Part shown: positions 43,765 to 51,788 of the stretch, piece after piece
Layout of the letters: each line of letters opens with the position of its first letter
Position numbering within the stretch: position 1 is the stretch's first letter
From: Leifsonia sp. NPDC080035
GTDB taxonomy: Bacteria; Actinomycetota; Actinomycetes; Actinomycetales; Microbacteriaceae
Reading direction: 5' to 3'
DNA: 64,000 nucleotides
NCBI RefSeq assembly: GCF_040050925.1
Contig: NZ_CP157390.1
Span: 3,224,001-3,288,000, forward strand
Program-made: the position numbers and the translations under genes
The notes under the pieces: generated by a model
Told to the model about the DNA's origin: nothing
Seen by the model: only the letters and a program-made list of their open reading frames with translations
Database searches by the model: none

Positions 43765-44802
43765 CTAGAGCTCGTTCTGGCGCGGGATCACGACCTGCTT
43801 GATGATCAGCAGGATCGCCGCGGCGAACGGGATGGCGACGAGCGCGCCGAGGATGCCGAGCAGCGTCCCGCCGGCCAGAGCGGCGACCACGACGAGCGCG
43901 CCGGGCACGGCCACCGCGCGGTTCATGATGCGCGGGCTCAGGATGTACGCCTCCACCTGCATGTAGACGATGTAGTAGATCGCGGCGGCGATCGCCGTCG
44001 GCGGCCCGGAGAGGAAGCAGACGGCGACGATGATGACCGAGCCCGTGATGGTTCCGACCAGCGGGATCAGCGAGAAGAAGAACGCGATCGAGGCGAGCAG
44101 GATCGGGAACTTCGCGCCGATGACGGTCAGGAAGATCGCGCTGAGCACGCCGTTGACGAGAGCGAGGGAGACCTGGCCCATCACGTACTTGCCGACCGAG
44201 TCGGTGATCTGGTCGCCGAGGTCGGCGAACCGCGACCGTCGGGAGGCCGGGACCAGCTGGTACGCGGCCCGCTTGATGCTCGGCAGCGATGCCGTGAAGT
44301 AGATCGTCAGGATCAGGACGATGATGACCCCGAAGGCGCCCTGGACGATGCCGACGCCGGTCTGCAGCACCTTGGAGGTGATGTCGGGCAGGTTCTTGTT
44401 CAGCCACTGGATGACGGCGTCGATGTTCTGCTGGTTCACGATCGACGGGAACTGGTGCTGGAGGGTCAGGAACCAGCTCTCCGCGGAGCCGTTCTGCACC
44501 CACTTCACGGTGTTCTGGACCAGCTGGGTCGCCTGATCCACCGCGACCGGGACGATCGCCCAGACCAGCCCAACGAACGCGCCGATGATGACGACGAGGG
44601 CGACGACCAGCGCGAGCCAGCGCGGGAACTTCCTGCGCTCCAGGAAGGAGATCATCGGCTCGATGCCGAGCGCGAGGAACAGCGCGGCGCCGATGTAGGT
44701 GATGATCGTCGCGAGGCTGGTGACCGCGCTGAGGATGAGGATGCCGAGTCCGACACCGAGGGTGCCGATCAGTCCGACGCGGAAAGCGTTCTGGATCTTC
44801 AC
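43765..44802 (-). CDS. AI-2E family transporter (UPF0118)
   Basis: A 345-residue membrane protein of the AI-2 exporter superfamily. About eight hydrophobic helices are arranged with the N-terminal pair GLIGTLGVGLGILILS and an amphipathic middle region (NTVKWVQNGSAESWFLTLQ). The family C-terminal block SLIPLVGTITGSV and VEAYILSPRIMNR are present. GTG 44802 follows GAGGGGGAAC; the longer upstream frame overlaps the coiled-coil gene. It lies 16 bases after that gene and is surely in its operon. The substrate is unproven; AI-2, ions or other small molecules are exported by relatives. Confidence 0.9.
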   Translation of the reverse strand: MKIQNAFRVGLIGTLGVGLGILILSAVTSLATIITYIGAALFLALGIEPMISFLERRKFPRWLALVVALVVIIGAFVGLVWAIVPVAVDQATQLVQNTVKWVQNGSAESWFLTLQHQFPSIVNQQNIDAVIQWLNKNLPDITSKVLQTGVGIVQGAFGVIIVLILTIYFTASLPSIKRAAYQLVPASRRSRFADLGDQITDSVGKYVMGQVSLALVNGVLSAIFLTVIGAKFPILLASIAFFFSLIPLVGTITGSVIIVAVCFLSGPPTAIAAAIYYIVYMQVEAYILSPRIMNRAVAVPGALVVVAALAGGTLLGILGALVAIPFAAAILLIIKQVVIPRQNEL

Positions 44803-44818
44803 GTGTTCCCCCTCGAAA

Positions 44819-47785
44819 TCAGTCGCGGTCGGCCGACACCGTGTCCGCCTGCTGGAGCATGCCCCGCAGGTTCTCGAAGTAGCCGGCGACCGCCTCGCGC
44901 TCAATCCTAATCTTGGCCAGGCGGTCCTCCGCGTCCGCGACCAGGCGTTGCGTGCGCTCCTCTGCCTCCTCGACCATGGCGTCCGCGCGCTCCTGGGCGT
45001 CCCGGACGATCGCCGCCGCGGCCTTCTCGGCCTCGCTGCGGGCGTTCTTGACCGTCTCCCTGGCCTCCGTCTCGAAGGTCTCCGCCTCCGTGCGCGCCTG
45101 CGCGGTCCGCTTGACCGCCTCGGCGAGCTGGAGGTTCGCCTCGTCGAGGTACTTCTGCGTCTGAGCGACCGCCTCCTGGTGGCGGGTGAGGTACTCCTTC
45201 TCGGCCTCGTCGCGGCGGGCGCGCAGCTCGACGTCGAGGTCGATGCGGGCCTGCTCGACCTCGCGGGTGCGCCTGTCGAGCTCCTCCAGCGTGCTGGTGC
45301 GCAGGGCCGTCAGCTCGGCATCCAGCGCCGCCCGGGCGGTCGCGGCCTCGGCGTCGTAGACGGCCTGACGCTCGGCGAGCTCGGCGGCAAGGGCGGTGCG
45401 CGCCTCCGCGCCCTCCTTGGCGATCTCGGCACGGGCCTGCGCGGTCTCCTTCTCCAGCGCGACGCGCGCCTGCTGCGTCTCGTCGGCCAGCGCGACGCGG
45501 AGCTCCTCCGCCTCCCGCTCGAGCTCCAGGCGCTGCTGCTCGCGCTGCGCGGTCAGCTCGTTCTCGGTCGTCGCCCGCTGGTCCGCGAGCTCGACGGTCG
45601 TGCGGCGCACATCCTCCGCGAGCTCGCTCCTGGTGCGCTCGGTCTCCTCGGCGAGCCGAGAGCGCGTCTCCTCGGCCTCGGCTGCGAGCTGCGCCTTCGT
45701 CTGCTCGACCTCGGCGGCGAGGGCCGACTTCGTGGTGGTGACCTCCGTCTCCAATGCCGACTTCGTCTGCTCCACCTCGGCGGCGAGCTGGGACTTCGTC
45801 TGCTCGACCTCGGCGGCGAGGCGCGAGGTGGTCTGCTCGACGTCGGCGGCCAGCCGCGACGCCGTCTGCTCCTTCTCGGCCGCCAGGGCGGAGGTGGTCT
45901 GCTCGACCTCGGCGGCCAGCTGCGACTTCGTCCGCTCGACCTCGGCGGCGAGCGCGGACTTCGTGGTGGTGACCTCGGTCTCCAGCGCCGACTTCGTCTG
46001 CTCGACCTCCATGGCGAGGGCGGACTTCGCCTGCTCCACCTCGGCGTTCAGCGCGGAGGTGGTCTGCTCGACCTCGGCGGCGAGCGCGGCGCGCGTGGAT
46101 GCGACCTCGGCCGCGAGCGCGCTGCGCTCCCTCGCCAGCTCGTCGGCGAGCGACGTGCGCGCCGCATCCACCTCGGCCGCGACCTCCGCGCGCAGCTGCT
46201 CGGCCTCCGCGTCGAGCTCGCGGCGCTGCCGATCGGCCTCCGCGGCCAGGCGGGCGCGGGTCTGCTCCTCCTCCGCGGCGATCCGGGAGGCGCTCTGCTC
46301 GGCGTCGGCGGTCAGCTTCGCCGCGGACGCGATCCGGTCGGCTTCGAGCGCCGCACGGGTCTCCGTGGTCTCGCGCTCCAGCGTCGTGCGGGTCTGCAGC
46401 GTCTCGTCCGCCAGGGTCTTGGTGGTGCGCTCCACCTCGTCGGCGAGCTCCGCCGTGGTGCGGGTGACCTCGTCGGCCAGCTCCGCCTTGGTGCGGGTGA
46501 CTTCGTCGGCCAGCTCGGCCTTCGTCCGCGTCACCTCGTCGGCGAGGGCGGACTTCGTGGTGGCGACCTCGTCCTCGAGGGCGGACTTCGTGGTGGTGAC
46601 CTCGTCGGCGAGCGCGGACTTCGTCGTCGTGACTTCGTCGTCGAGCGCGGTCTTCGTTCGCGTGACCTCGTCGGCGAGCTCCGCCTTCGTGCGCTCGACC
46701 TCGTCGGCGAGCGCCGACTTCGTGGTCGTGACCTCCTCCGCCAGGCGGGCGCGGGTCTGCTCGACCTCGGCGGCGAGCGCGGAGCGGGTCTGCTCCACCT
46801 CGGCCGCGAGGGACTTCTTCGTCTGCTCGACCTCGGTGGCGAGGGCCTGGCGGGCGGCGGTGTCCTCCGCGGCGAGGTCGGCGCGGATCTGTGCGGTGTC
46901 GGCGGCGAGCGCGGCGCGCTGCTCCTCGACCTCGGCGGCGAGGTCGGCGCGGGCCTGGGCGGCCTCGGCCGCCAGCTCGTCGCGCACCCTGGTCTGCTCG
47001 GCGGCCAGCTCGTCATTGGTCTCCGCGACGCGGCGGTCGAGCTCCAGCCGCGTCTGCGCCGCCTCGCGCTCGAACGCGGCGCGGTCGTCGGCGAGGGCGT
47101 TCTCGAGCTCGGAGCGCCGAGCGGCGATCGTGCGGTCGAGCTCGGCGGCCTCGGCGCGCGCGGCCTCCGCATCCCGGAGCGCGACGGCCTTCAGCTCGGC
47201 GGCCTCGCGGTCGGCCTCTGCGCGGACGGCGGCGGCCTCGCGCTTGCTGGTCGCGCGCACCTCGGCGGCCTCGGTGGCGACCGCCCCGCGGATGGCGGCG
47301 GCCTCGCGCATCGCGTCGGTGAGCAGGGTCTCCTTGTCGGCGCGGGTCTTGGCGAGCAGCTCCGTCGACTCGATCTGCGCGTCCTCGAGCATGGTCGCCG
47401 CGCGCGCCTGCGCGTCCGCGAGCACCCGCTCGGCCTGCTGCGCGGCGGTCCGTTTGATCTTCTCGATGTCGGCGGCGACCCCGGCGCGCAGCTTCTCCGC
47501 GTCGATGTCGGCCTGCGCGATGAGTCGCGTCGACTGCTCCTCTGCGACGCGCAGCGTGTTCTCGAGCTTGGTGCCGAGCCCCGAGTATGTGGGACTGCCG
47601 ACCTCTTCGATCTCGGCGTTCAGCTCCTCGATCCTGGCCTGGAGGCGCTTGATCTCCTTTGACTGATCCGCGGCCTGGGTGTTCGACTTGATCAGGTCCC
47701 GGCGCAGCTCCTGCAGGGCCTGGTCCACTTCTTCCTTGTCATAGCCTCGGAAGACCTGGGTGAAGTTGGTTTCGTCGGTGGCCAC
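44819..47785 (-). CDS. DivIVA-headed hendecad coiled-coil protein (Scy-like polar scaffold candidate)
   Basis: A 988-residue protein with no membrane helix and no catalytic domain. Residues 8-30 (TQVFRGYDKEEVDQALQELR) match the DivIVA N-terminal membrane-curvature module. A short coiled coil follows to ~215. From about 216 to 963 the sequence is an almost unbroken series of 11-residue units, consensus LAAEVEQTKSA, about 68 units by hand count. Such hendecads make a slightly right-handed coiled coil roughly 100 nm long. Streptomyces Scy and FilP are the nearest known analogues, though their repeat is 51 residues. GTG start behind AGGAG. In an operon with the AI-2E permease. A role in polar growth or cell shape is inferred. 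Confidence 0.85.
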   Translation of the reverse strand: MATDETNFTQVFRGYDKEEVDQALQELRRDLIKSNTQAADQSKEIKRLQARIEELNAEIEEVGSPTYSGLGTKLENTLRVAEEQSTRLIAQADIDAEKLRAGVAADIEKIKRTAAQQAERVLADAQARAATMLEDAQIESTELLAKTRADKETLLTDAMREAAAIRGAVATEAAEVRATSKREAAAVRAEADREAAELKAVALRDAEAARAEAAELDRTIAARRSELENALADDRAAFEREAAQTRLELDRRVAETNDELAAEQTRVRDELAAEAAQARADLAAEVEEQRAALAADTAQIRADLAAEDTAARQALATEVEQTKKSLAAEVEQTRSALAAEVEQTRARLAEEVTTTKSALADEVERTKAELADEVTRTKTALDDEVTTTKSALADEVTTTKSALEDEVATTKSALADEVTRTKAELADEVTRTKAELADEVTRTTAELADEVERTTKTLADETLQTRTTLERETTETRAALEADRIASAAKLTADAEQSASRIAAEEEQTRARLAAEADRQRRELDAEAEQLRAEVAAEVDAARTSLADELARERSALAAEVASTRAALAAEVEQTTSALNAEVEQAKSALAMEVEQTKSALETEVTTTKSALAAEVERTKSQLAAEVEQTTSALAAEKEQTASRLAADVEQTTSRLAAEVEQTKSQLAAEVEQTKSALETEVTTTKSALAAEVEQTKAQLAAEAEETRSRLAEETERTRSELAEDVRRTTVELADQRATTENELTAQREQQRLELEREAEELRVALADETQQARVALEKETAQARAEIAKEGAEARTALAAELAERQAVYDAEAATARAALDAELTALRTSTLEELDRRTREVEQARIDLDVELRARRDEAEKEYLTRHQEAVAQTQKYLDEANLQLAEAVKRTAQARTEAETFETEARETVKNARSEAEKAAAAIVRDAQERADAMVEEAEERTQRLVADAEDRLAKIRIEREAVAGYFENLRGMLQQADTVSADRD
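44897..47140 (-). repeat. 33-bp periodic repeat tract (hendecad-coding DNA)
   Basis: The DNA for the hendecad rod is a degenerate 33-bp tandem array over ~2.2 kb. Near-identical blocks occur (for example GACCTCGTCGGCGAG on the plus strand is repeated many times around 46430-46720). Such an array is prone to copy-number change and to assembly collapse. Confidence 0.8.
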
Positions 47786-47896
47786 TGTGTAACACTCCTG
47801 GGGGATTCGGGATGCGAGCCGCGCGCGCGCCGCATCGATCCTACATTTCGCGTCCGGGTACCCGCATGGGGGACTGCGTGAGCGTGCAGGGAACGG

Positions 47897-47924
47897 TTAG
47901 ATGCCTCTCAGGGTGCTCCACTAT
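47897..47924 (+). promoter_or_regulatory. Candidate promoter of the 618-residue envelope protein
   Basis: TTAGAT (47897-47902) and CACTAT (47919-47924) are 16 bases apart in the 190-base divergent region between the coiled-coil gene and this gene. GAGGAG lies before the TTG start. Confidence 0.35.
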
Positions 47925-47975
47925 CGTTGTGTGACTGTGCCCGTCCCTCCCCCGTAGGGCTCACGAGGAGTTTGT

Positions 47976-49832
47976 TTGCGTTTCGTACTCGCCATCGTCG
48001 CGTTCGTGGTCGCAGCCGTCATGATCGTCGCCGGAATCGCCCAGCGCACGGTCTTCGCGCCCCCATCGCAGCTGACGGCCTCGGCGACCATCCCTGCCGA
48101 TACCCGCTACGTGGTCATCGACAGCGCCGTCCTGAACGCCCATCCCGGCCAGCAGACGCTCTCGATCTCGGGAGCACCCGACCCCGCGCACCAGGTCGTC
48201 GCCTACGGCCGCACCGCCGATGTGAAGGCGTGGCTCGGCGACCAGGTGTATGTCGCCGTCCGCTACGACGCCGCCGCGGGCGGGCTGAAGACCAAGACGG
48301 TCGCGCCGTCGTCGGAGGACCAGGGCGGCTCCGGCGGCTCGACGGCCACCCCGACGCCGGCCCCGACGGCAACCGGTTCCGCGTCGGCCGCCAAGCCCGG
48401 ACCCAACCCGTCCGGTTCCGACCTCTGGCTGGAGGAGTACGACGGCCAGGACGCCCAGACCACCCGCATGAACATCCCGGACGGCCTGAGCGTGATCGTG
48501 GCCAGCGACGGGACGAAGCCAGCACCGAACAAGATCCTGCTGACCTGGCCGGTCGACACCAGCACCCCGTGGGCCTTCCCGCTCATCATCGGCGGCCTCG
48601 TGGTGCTCGTGATCGGAATCGCGCTCTACCTGTGGGGGCTCTACACCCACCGCCGGTCGCGCGGGCCACGACGCAAGAGCGGACCCAAGATGCCGAAACT
48701 CCCCAAAGCACCCAAGTACAAGCCCACTGCGTCCGGATCCATCGAGTCGTCGCGAGGACGGCGTTCGAGCCGTCGCACCCGCGTGATGGTGCCCGCCGTG
48801 CTCGCCGGCGCCCTCGCGCTGAGCGGCATCGGCACGGGCGCGGCACTCGCCGACACCACGAGCACGCCGACTCCGACGGCGACGAGCGGCCCGTCGCAGG
48901 GCGACGTCCTGCCTCCCGCGGTCTCCGTTCCGCAGCTGGAGCGCATCCTGAAGCGCATCTCGGTCGTCGCGGCCGGCGCAGACGGGAAGGCCGACGCCGC
49001 GCAGGCGAAGACCCGGTTCACCGGGCCCGCGCTGCAGCTGCGCGAGGCCAACTACGCGATCCGGGCCAAGAAGGCGGACGAGCCGGTGCTCCCCGCCATC
49101 CCCGCGAGCCCGATCGAGCTGTCCCTCCCGCAGGCCACCGACACCTGGCCGCGGACGGTGATGGCCGTCGTGAAGATGCCGGCCGATGCCAAGGGCAAGG
49201 CGCAGGCGCCGCTCGCGCTGGCGCTGGTGCAGGATTCGCCTCGCGACAACTACATGGTCGAGTACGCGATCGCGCTGGAGCCGAACGTGAAGGTGCCGAA
49301 CCTCGCCCCGGCGAGCATCGGCGCCGCGGCCGTCCGGCCGGACTCCAAGCTGCTGAAGATCAGCCCCGACCAGGTCTCCGCCGCGTACAGCGACATCCTG
49401 ATGAACGGCGACGCCAGCAAGTGGGCCTCGAGCTTCGACCTCACCGACGACAAGCTCGTCTCGCAGGTCGGCAAGGCCTGGAAGCAGCAGGAGCAGTCCC
49501 GGCTGCAGCAGCAGTTCGGCAGCACGTCGTCGCTCACCTTCTCGAGCAGGCAGGGCACGGGCCCGCTGCTGTCGATGGCGACGAACGACTCCGGCGCCAT
49601 CGTCTGGGTGAACCCGGAGGAGGTGCAGCTGCACAAAGTGCAGGAGGCCGGGGCGCAGGTGATCGCGGGCGCCACCACCGCGGCGCTGAGCGGCGTCGCC
49701 CAGTCGAACACCGGCATCGAGTCGGTGTACGGCTACCAGCTCGCCTTCTACGTTCCGCCGGCCGGCTCGGACGAGAAGGTCCGGCTGCTCGGGTTCGCGC
49801 AGGGACTCGTCTCTGCGAAGGAAGTCAAGTAG
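47976..49832 (+). CDS. Two-module membrane/extracytoplasmic protein, Microbacteriaceae type
   Basis: A 618-residue protein starting at TTG 47976, chosen from GAGGAG five bases upstream. Topology by eye: helix 1 (about 3-25), an extracytoplasmic domain with a Pro/Thr/Ser linker (~110-140), helix 2 (about 198-222), a strongly basic cytoplasmic stretch (RRSRGPRRKSGPKMPKLPK), then a second signal-like helix (about 271-292, ending ALADTTS) and a ~325-residue extracytoplasmic domain. The second half looks like a secreted protein fused behind the first. I recall similar proteins only as hypothetical; no enzyme motif is visible. Function unknown. Confidence 0.78.
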   Translation: MRFVLAIVAFVVAAVMIVAGIAQRTVFAPPSQLTASATIPADTRYVVIDSAVLNAHPGQQTLSISGAPDPAHQVVAYGRTADVKAWLGDQVYVAVRYDAAAGGLKTKTVAPSSEDQGGSGGSTATPTPAPTATGSASAAKPGPNPSGSDLWLEEYDGQDAQTTRMNIPDGLSVIVASDGTKPAPNKILLTWPVDTSTPWAFPLIIGGLVVLVIGIALYLWGLYTHRRSRGPRRKSGPKMPKLPKAPKYKPTASGSIESSRGRRSSRRTRVMVPAVLAGALALSGIGTGAALADTTSTPTPTATSGPSQGDVLPPAVSVPQLERILKRISVVAAGADGKADAAQAKTRFTGPALQLREANYAIRAKKADEPVLPAIPASPIELSLPQATDTWPRTVMAVVKMPADAKGKAQAPLALALVQDSPRDNYMVEYAIALEPNVKVPNLAPASIGAAAVRPDSKLLKISPDQVSAAYSDILMNGDASKWASSFDLTDDKLVSQVGKAWKQQEQSRLQQQFGSTSSLTFSSRQGTGPLLSMATNDSGAIVWVNPEEVQLHKVQEAGAQVIAGATTAALSGVAQSNTGIESVYGYQLAFYVPPAGSDEKVRLLGFAQGLVSAKEVK

Positions 49833-49882
49833 CGCTCGCGCGTATCCTGTTAAGTCGATCCACGCCAGCCGAGGGAGACCGC

Positions 49883-50869
49883 ATGAGCCAGATTCCGCCC
49901 ACCCCGACCAACCTCCGTGGAGCCGTCGACCTGAGTGCGCTCGTCAACCGGCCCGCGCCGGGGCAGGCGGCCGCGCCGGGCGCCGCCGCGGGTGGCGAGA
50001 ACGCGGCGGCGGGGGAGCCGCTGCCGCTGCCGAGCCTGTTCTTCGAGGGCACGGACGCCAACTTCAACGACTTCATCGACCTGTCGATGCGCGTCCCCGT
50101 CGTGGTGCACCTCGCCGCCACCTGGGCCGAGCCGAGCGCCCAGCTCTCGCCGGTGCTCGATCGTGTGACCGCGTCCCTCGATGGCCGCCTGGTGCAGGTG
50201 AAGGTGGACGTCGACGCGAACCCGCAGCTCGCGCAGGCCTTCCAGGCGCAGTCGGTGCCCGCGGTCGCCGCGCTCGTCGCCGGCCGCCCGGTGCAACTGT
50301 TCGTCGGCGCTCTGCCCGAGCAGGAGATCCGGGACGTGTTCGCGCAGCTCCTTGAGCTCGCCGCGCAGAACGGCGTGACAGGGACCGTCGCGGTCGAGGG
50401 CGGCGCGCAGCCGGAGGGCGCGGAGGCCGACGCCGCCGAGCCCGCGCCGGAGCCGCTGCCGCCGCACCACGCGGAGGCATACGCGGCGATCGAGCGCGGC
50501 GACTATGCCACCGCGATCGCCGAGTACAAGACGGCGATCGCCCAGGACCCGCGCGACGCGATGGCGGTCGCCGGTCTCGCACAGGTGAGCCTGCTCGCGC
50601 GGCTGGCCGGCAAGACCGCCGACGAGATCCGCAGTGCCGCCGCGGACGCGCCGACCGACGTCGACGCCCAGCTCGGCGTCGCTGACCTCGACCTCTCCGG
50701 CGGTCACGTCGAGGACGCGTTCGACCGTCTCCTCTCGCTGTTCCCGACGCTGGACGCGGCGGGCAAGGAGGCGGTGCGCTCGCGCATCCTGGACTATTTC
50801 GAGATCGTCGGTGTGGAGGACCCGCGGGTGGCCAAGGCCAGGGCTAGGCTGGCGTCGCTGCTGTACTGA
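49883..50869 (+). CDS. Thioredoxin-fold co-chaperone, YbbN/CnoX-like
   Basis: A 328-residue cytoplasmic protein. An N-terminal Ala/Pro-rich segment is followed by a thioredoxin fold (about 60-165; VPVVVHLAATWAEPSAQLSP and the cis-Pro loop SVPAVAALVAGRPV). A C-terminal TPR-like region (from about 205, EAYAAIERGDYATAIAEYKT) then a YbbN-type helical domain follow. The redox CXXC is replaced by WAEPS, so it should not catalyse disulfide exchange; holdase or client-transfer activity is inferred from CnoX. GAGGGAG lies upstream of ATG 49883. Confidence 0.9.
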   Translation: MSQIPPTPTNLRGAVDLSALVNRPAPGQAAAPGAAAGGENAAAGEPLPLPSLFFEGTDANFNDFIDLSMRVPVVVHLAATWAEPSAQLSPVLDRVTASLDGRLVQVKVDVDANPQLAQAFQAQSVPAVAALVAGRPVQLFVGALPEQEIRDVFAQLLELAAQNGVTGTVAVEGGAQPEGAEADAAEPAPEPLPPHHAEAYAAIERGDYATAIAEYKTAIAQDPRDAMAVAGLAQVSLLARLAGKTADEIRSAAADAPTDVDAQLGVADLDLSGGHVEDAFDRLLSLFPTLDAAGKEAVRSRILDYFEIVGVEDPRVAKARARLASLLY

Positions 50870-50923
50870 CGCGACCCCACGAGCGCCGGCCGGTGGCGGA
50901 TCCCCTCACCTGGAAGGCCGCAC

Positions 50924-51709
50924 ATGCCTCGTGTGCTCGTCGTGGGCGGGACCGGCCTCGCCGGTCGCGCCGTCACCGCTGACGCCGTCGCGAGGGGCCA
51001 CGACGTCGTCGTCGCCTCCCGTCGCGTCCCCGACGACGATGCGCCGGGTTACGTCACGGGTGCCGTCTACGTCGCCGCCGACCTCGTCTCCGGCGCGGGG
51101 CTCGAGGAGGCTGTGGACGGTGCGGACGTGCTCATCGACGCGAGCAACGGCGCCGGCCGCCGGGCGGCGCACGTCTTCGCCACCGGCGCGATGAACCTGG
51201 TGCAGACCGCTGCGCGGTTCGGCGTCGGCCGAGCGGTGCTGCTCTCCATCGCGGGCATCGACGACGCCCGGTACCCGTACTACCGGGCCAAGCTCGCGCA
51301 GGAGCGCATCCACCTCGACTCCGCGCTGGAGACCCGGATCGTGCGGGCCACGCAGTTCCACGACTTCGTGACGGCGATCTTCGAGCGCGGCCGCAGGTTC
51401 GGCACGGTCACAGCGCCCTCCGGGACGCGGTTCCAGCCGATCGCCGTCGACGACGTGGCGCGCGTGCTCGTGGATGCGGCGGAGGGCGCCGGCGAGCCGA
51501 ACGGCATCGTGACGATCGGCGGCCCCCGCGTGGAGAGCGCACGGTCGCTGGCCAGGCAGTGGAAGCAGGCGAGCGGGACGCGGCGGCCGGTGCTGCCGGT
51601 CCGGCTCACGGGCCCGCTGGGGTCGGCATGGCGTGCGGGCCGGAACCTCGCGCCGGAGCACGCGCTCGACGGCCTCGGCTACGACGCGTGGCTCGGCGCT
51701 CGCGACTGA
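50924..51709 (+). CDS. NAD(P)-binding NmrA/SDR-like protein
   Basis: A 261-residue atypical short-chain dehydrogenase. The dinucleotide-binding loop GGTGLAGRAVTADAVARGHD starts at residue 8 and lacks a clear YxxxK pair, although YPYYRAKLAQER occupies that position (Tyr-Tyr-Arg-Ala-Lys). VLIDASNGAGRRAA corresponds to strand 4. It is NmrA-like: such proteins sense redox cofactors or reduce quinones or isoflavones. Substrate unknown. GGAAGG precedes the ATG. Convergent with glgB. Confidence 0.88.
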   Translation: MPRVLVVGGTGLAGRAVTADAVARGHDVVVASRRVPDDDAPGYVTGAVYVAADLVSGAGLEEAVDGADVLIDASNGAGRRAAHVFATGAMNLVQTAARFGVGRAVLLSIAGIDDARYPYYRAKLAQERIHLDSALETRIVRATQFHDFVTAIFERGRRFGTVTAPSGTRFQPIAVDDVARVLVDAAEGAGEPNGIVTIGGPRVESARSLARQWKQASGTRRPVLPVRLTGPLGSAWRAGRNLAPEHALDGLGYDAWLGARD

Positions 51710-51736
51710 CGCACCGCGCGAACGCCGACAAACGGT

Positions 51737-51777
51737 CGCGACACGCCGTCGCCAGGCCGGCGACGCGGCGTGTCGCG
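51737..51777. terminator. Hairpin between the SDR-like gene and glgB
   Basis: A 12-bp perfect outer stem (51737-51748 with 51766-51777) encloses a 5-bp inner stem and an AGGCC loop. Positions 51760-51777 are an 18-base sequence repeated exactly at 58790-58807. No T-run; probably a bidirectional terminator of GC type. Confidence 0.65.
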
Positions 51778-51788
51778 CCCGCTCGCCG

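Noticed and set aside
44699..47662. 987-codon and 756-codon plus-strand frames opposite the coiled-coil gene
   Set aside because: They are antisense shadows of a repetitive high-GC gene. Leu/Gly/Arg- and Ser-rich composition, no start signal and no known domain.
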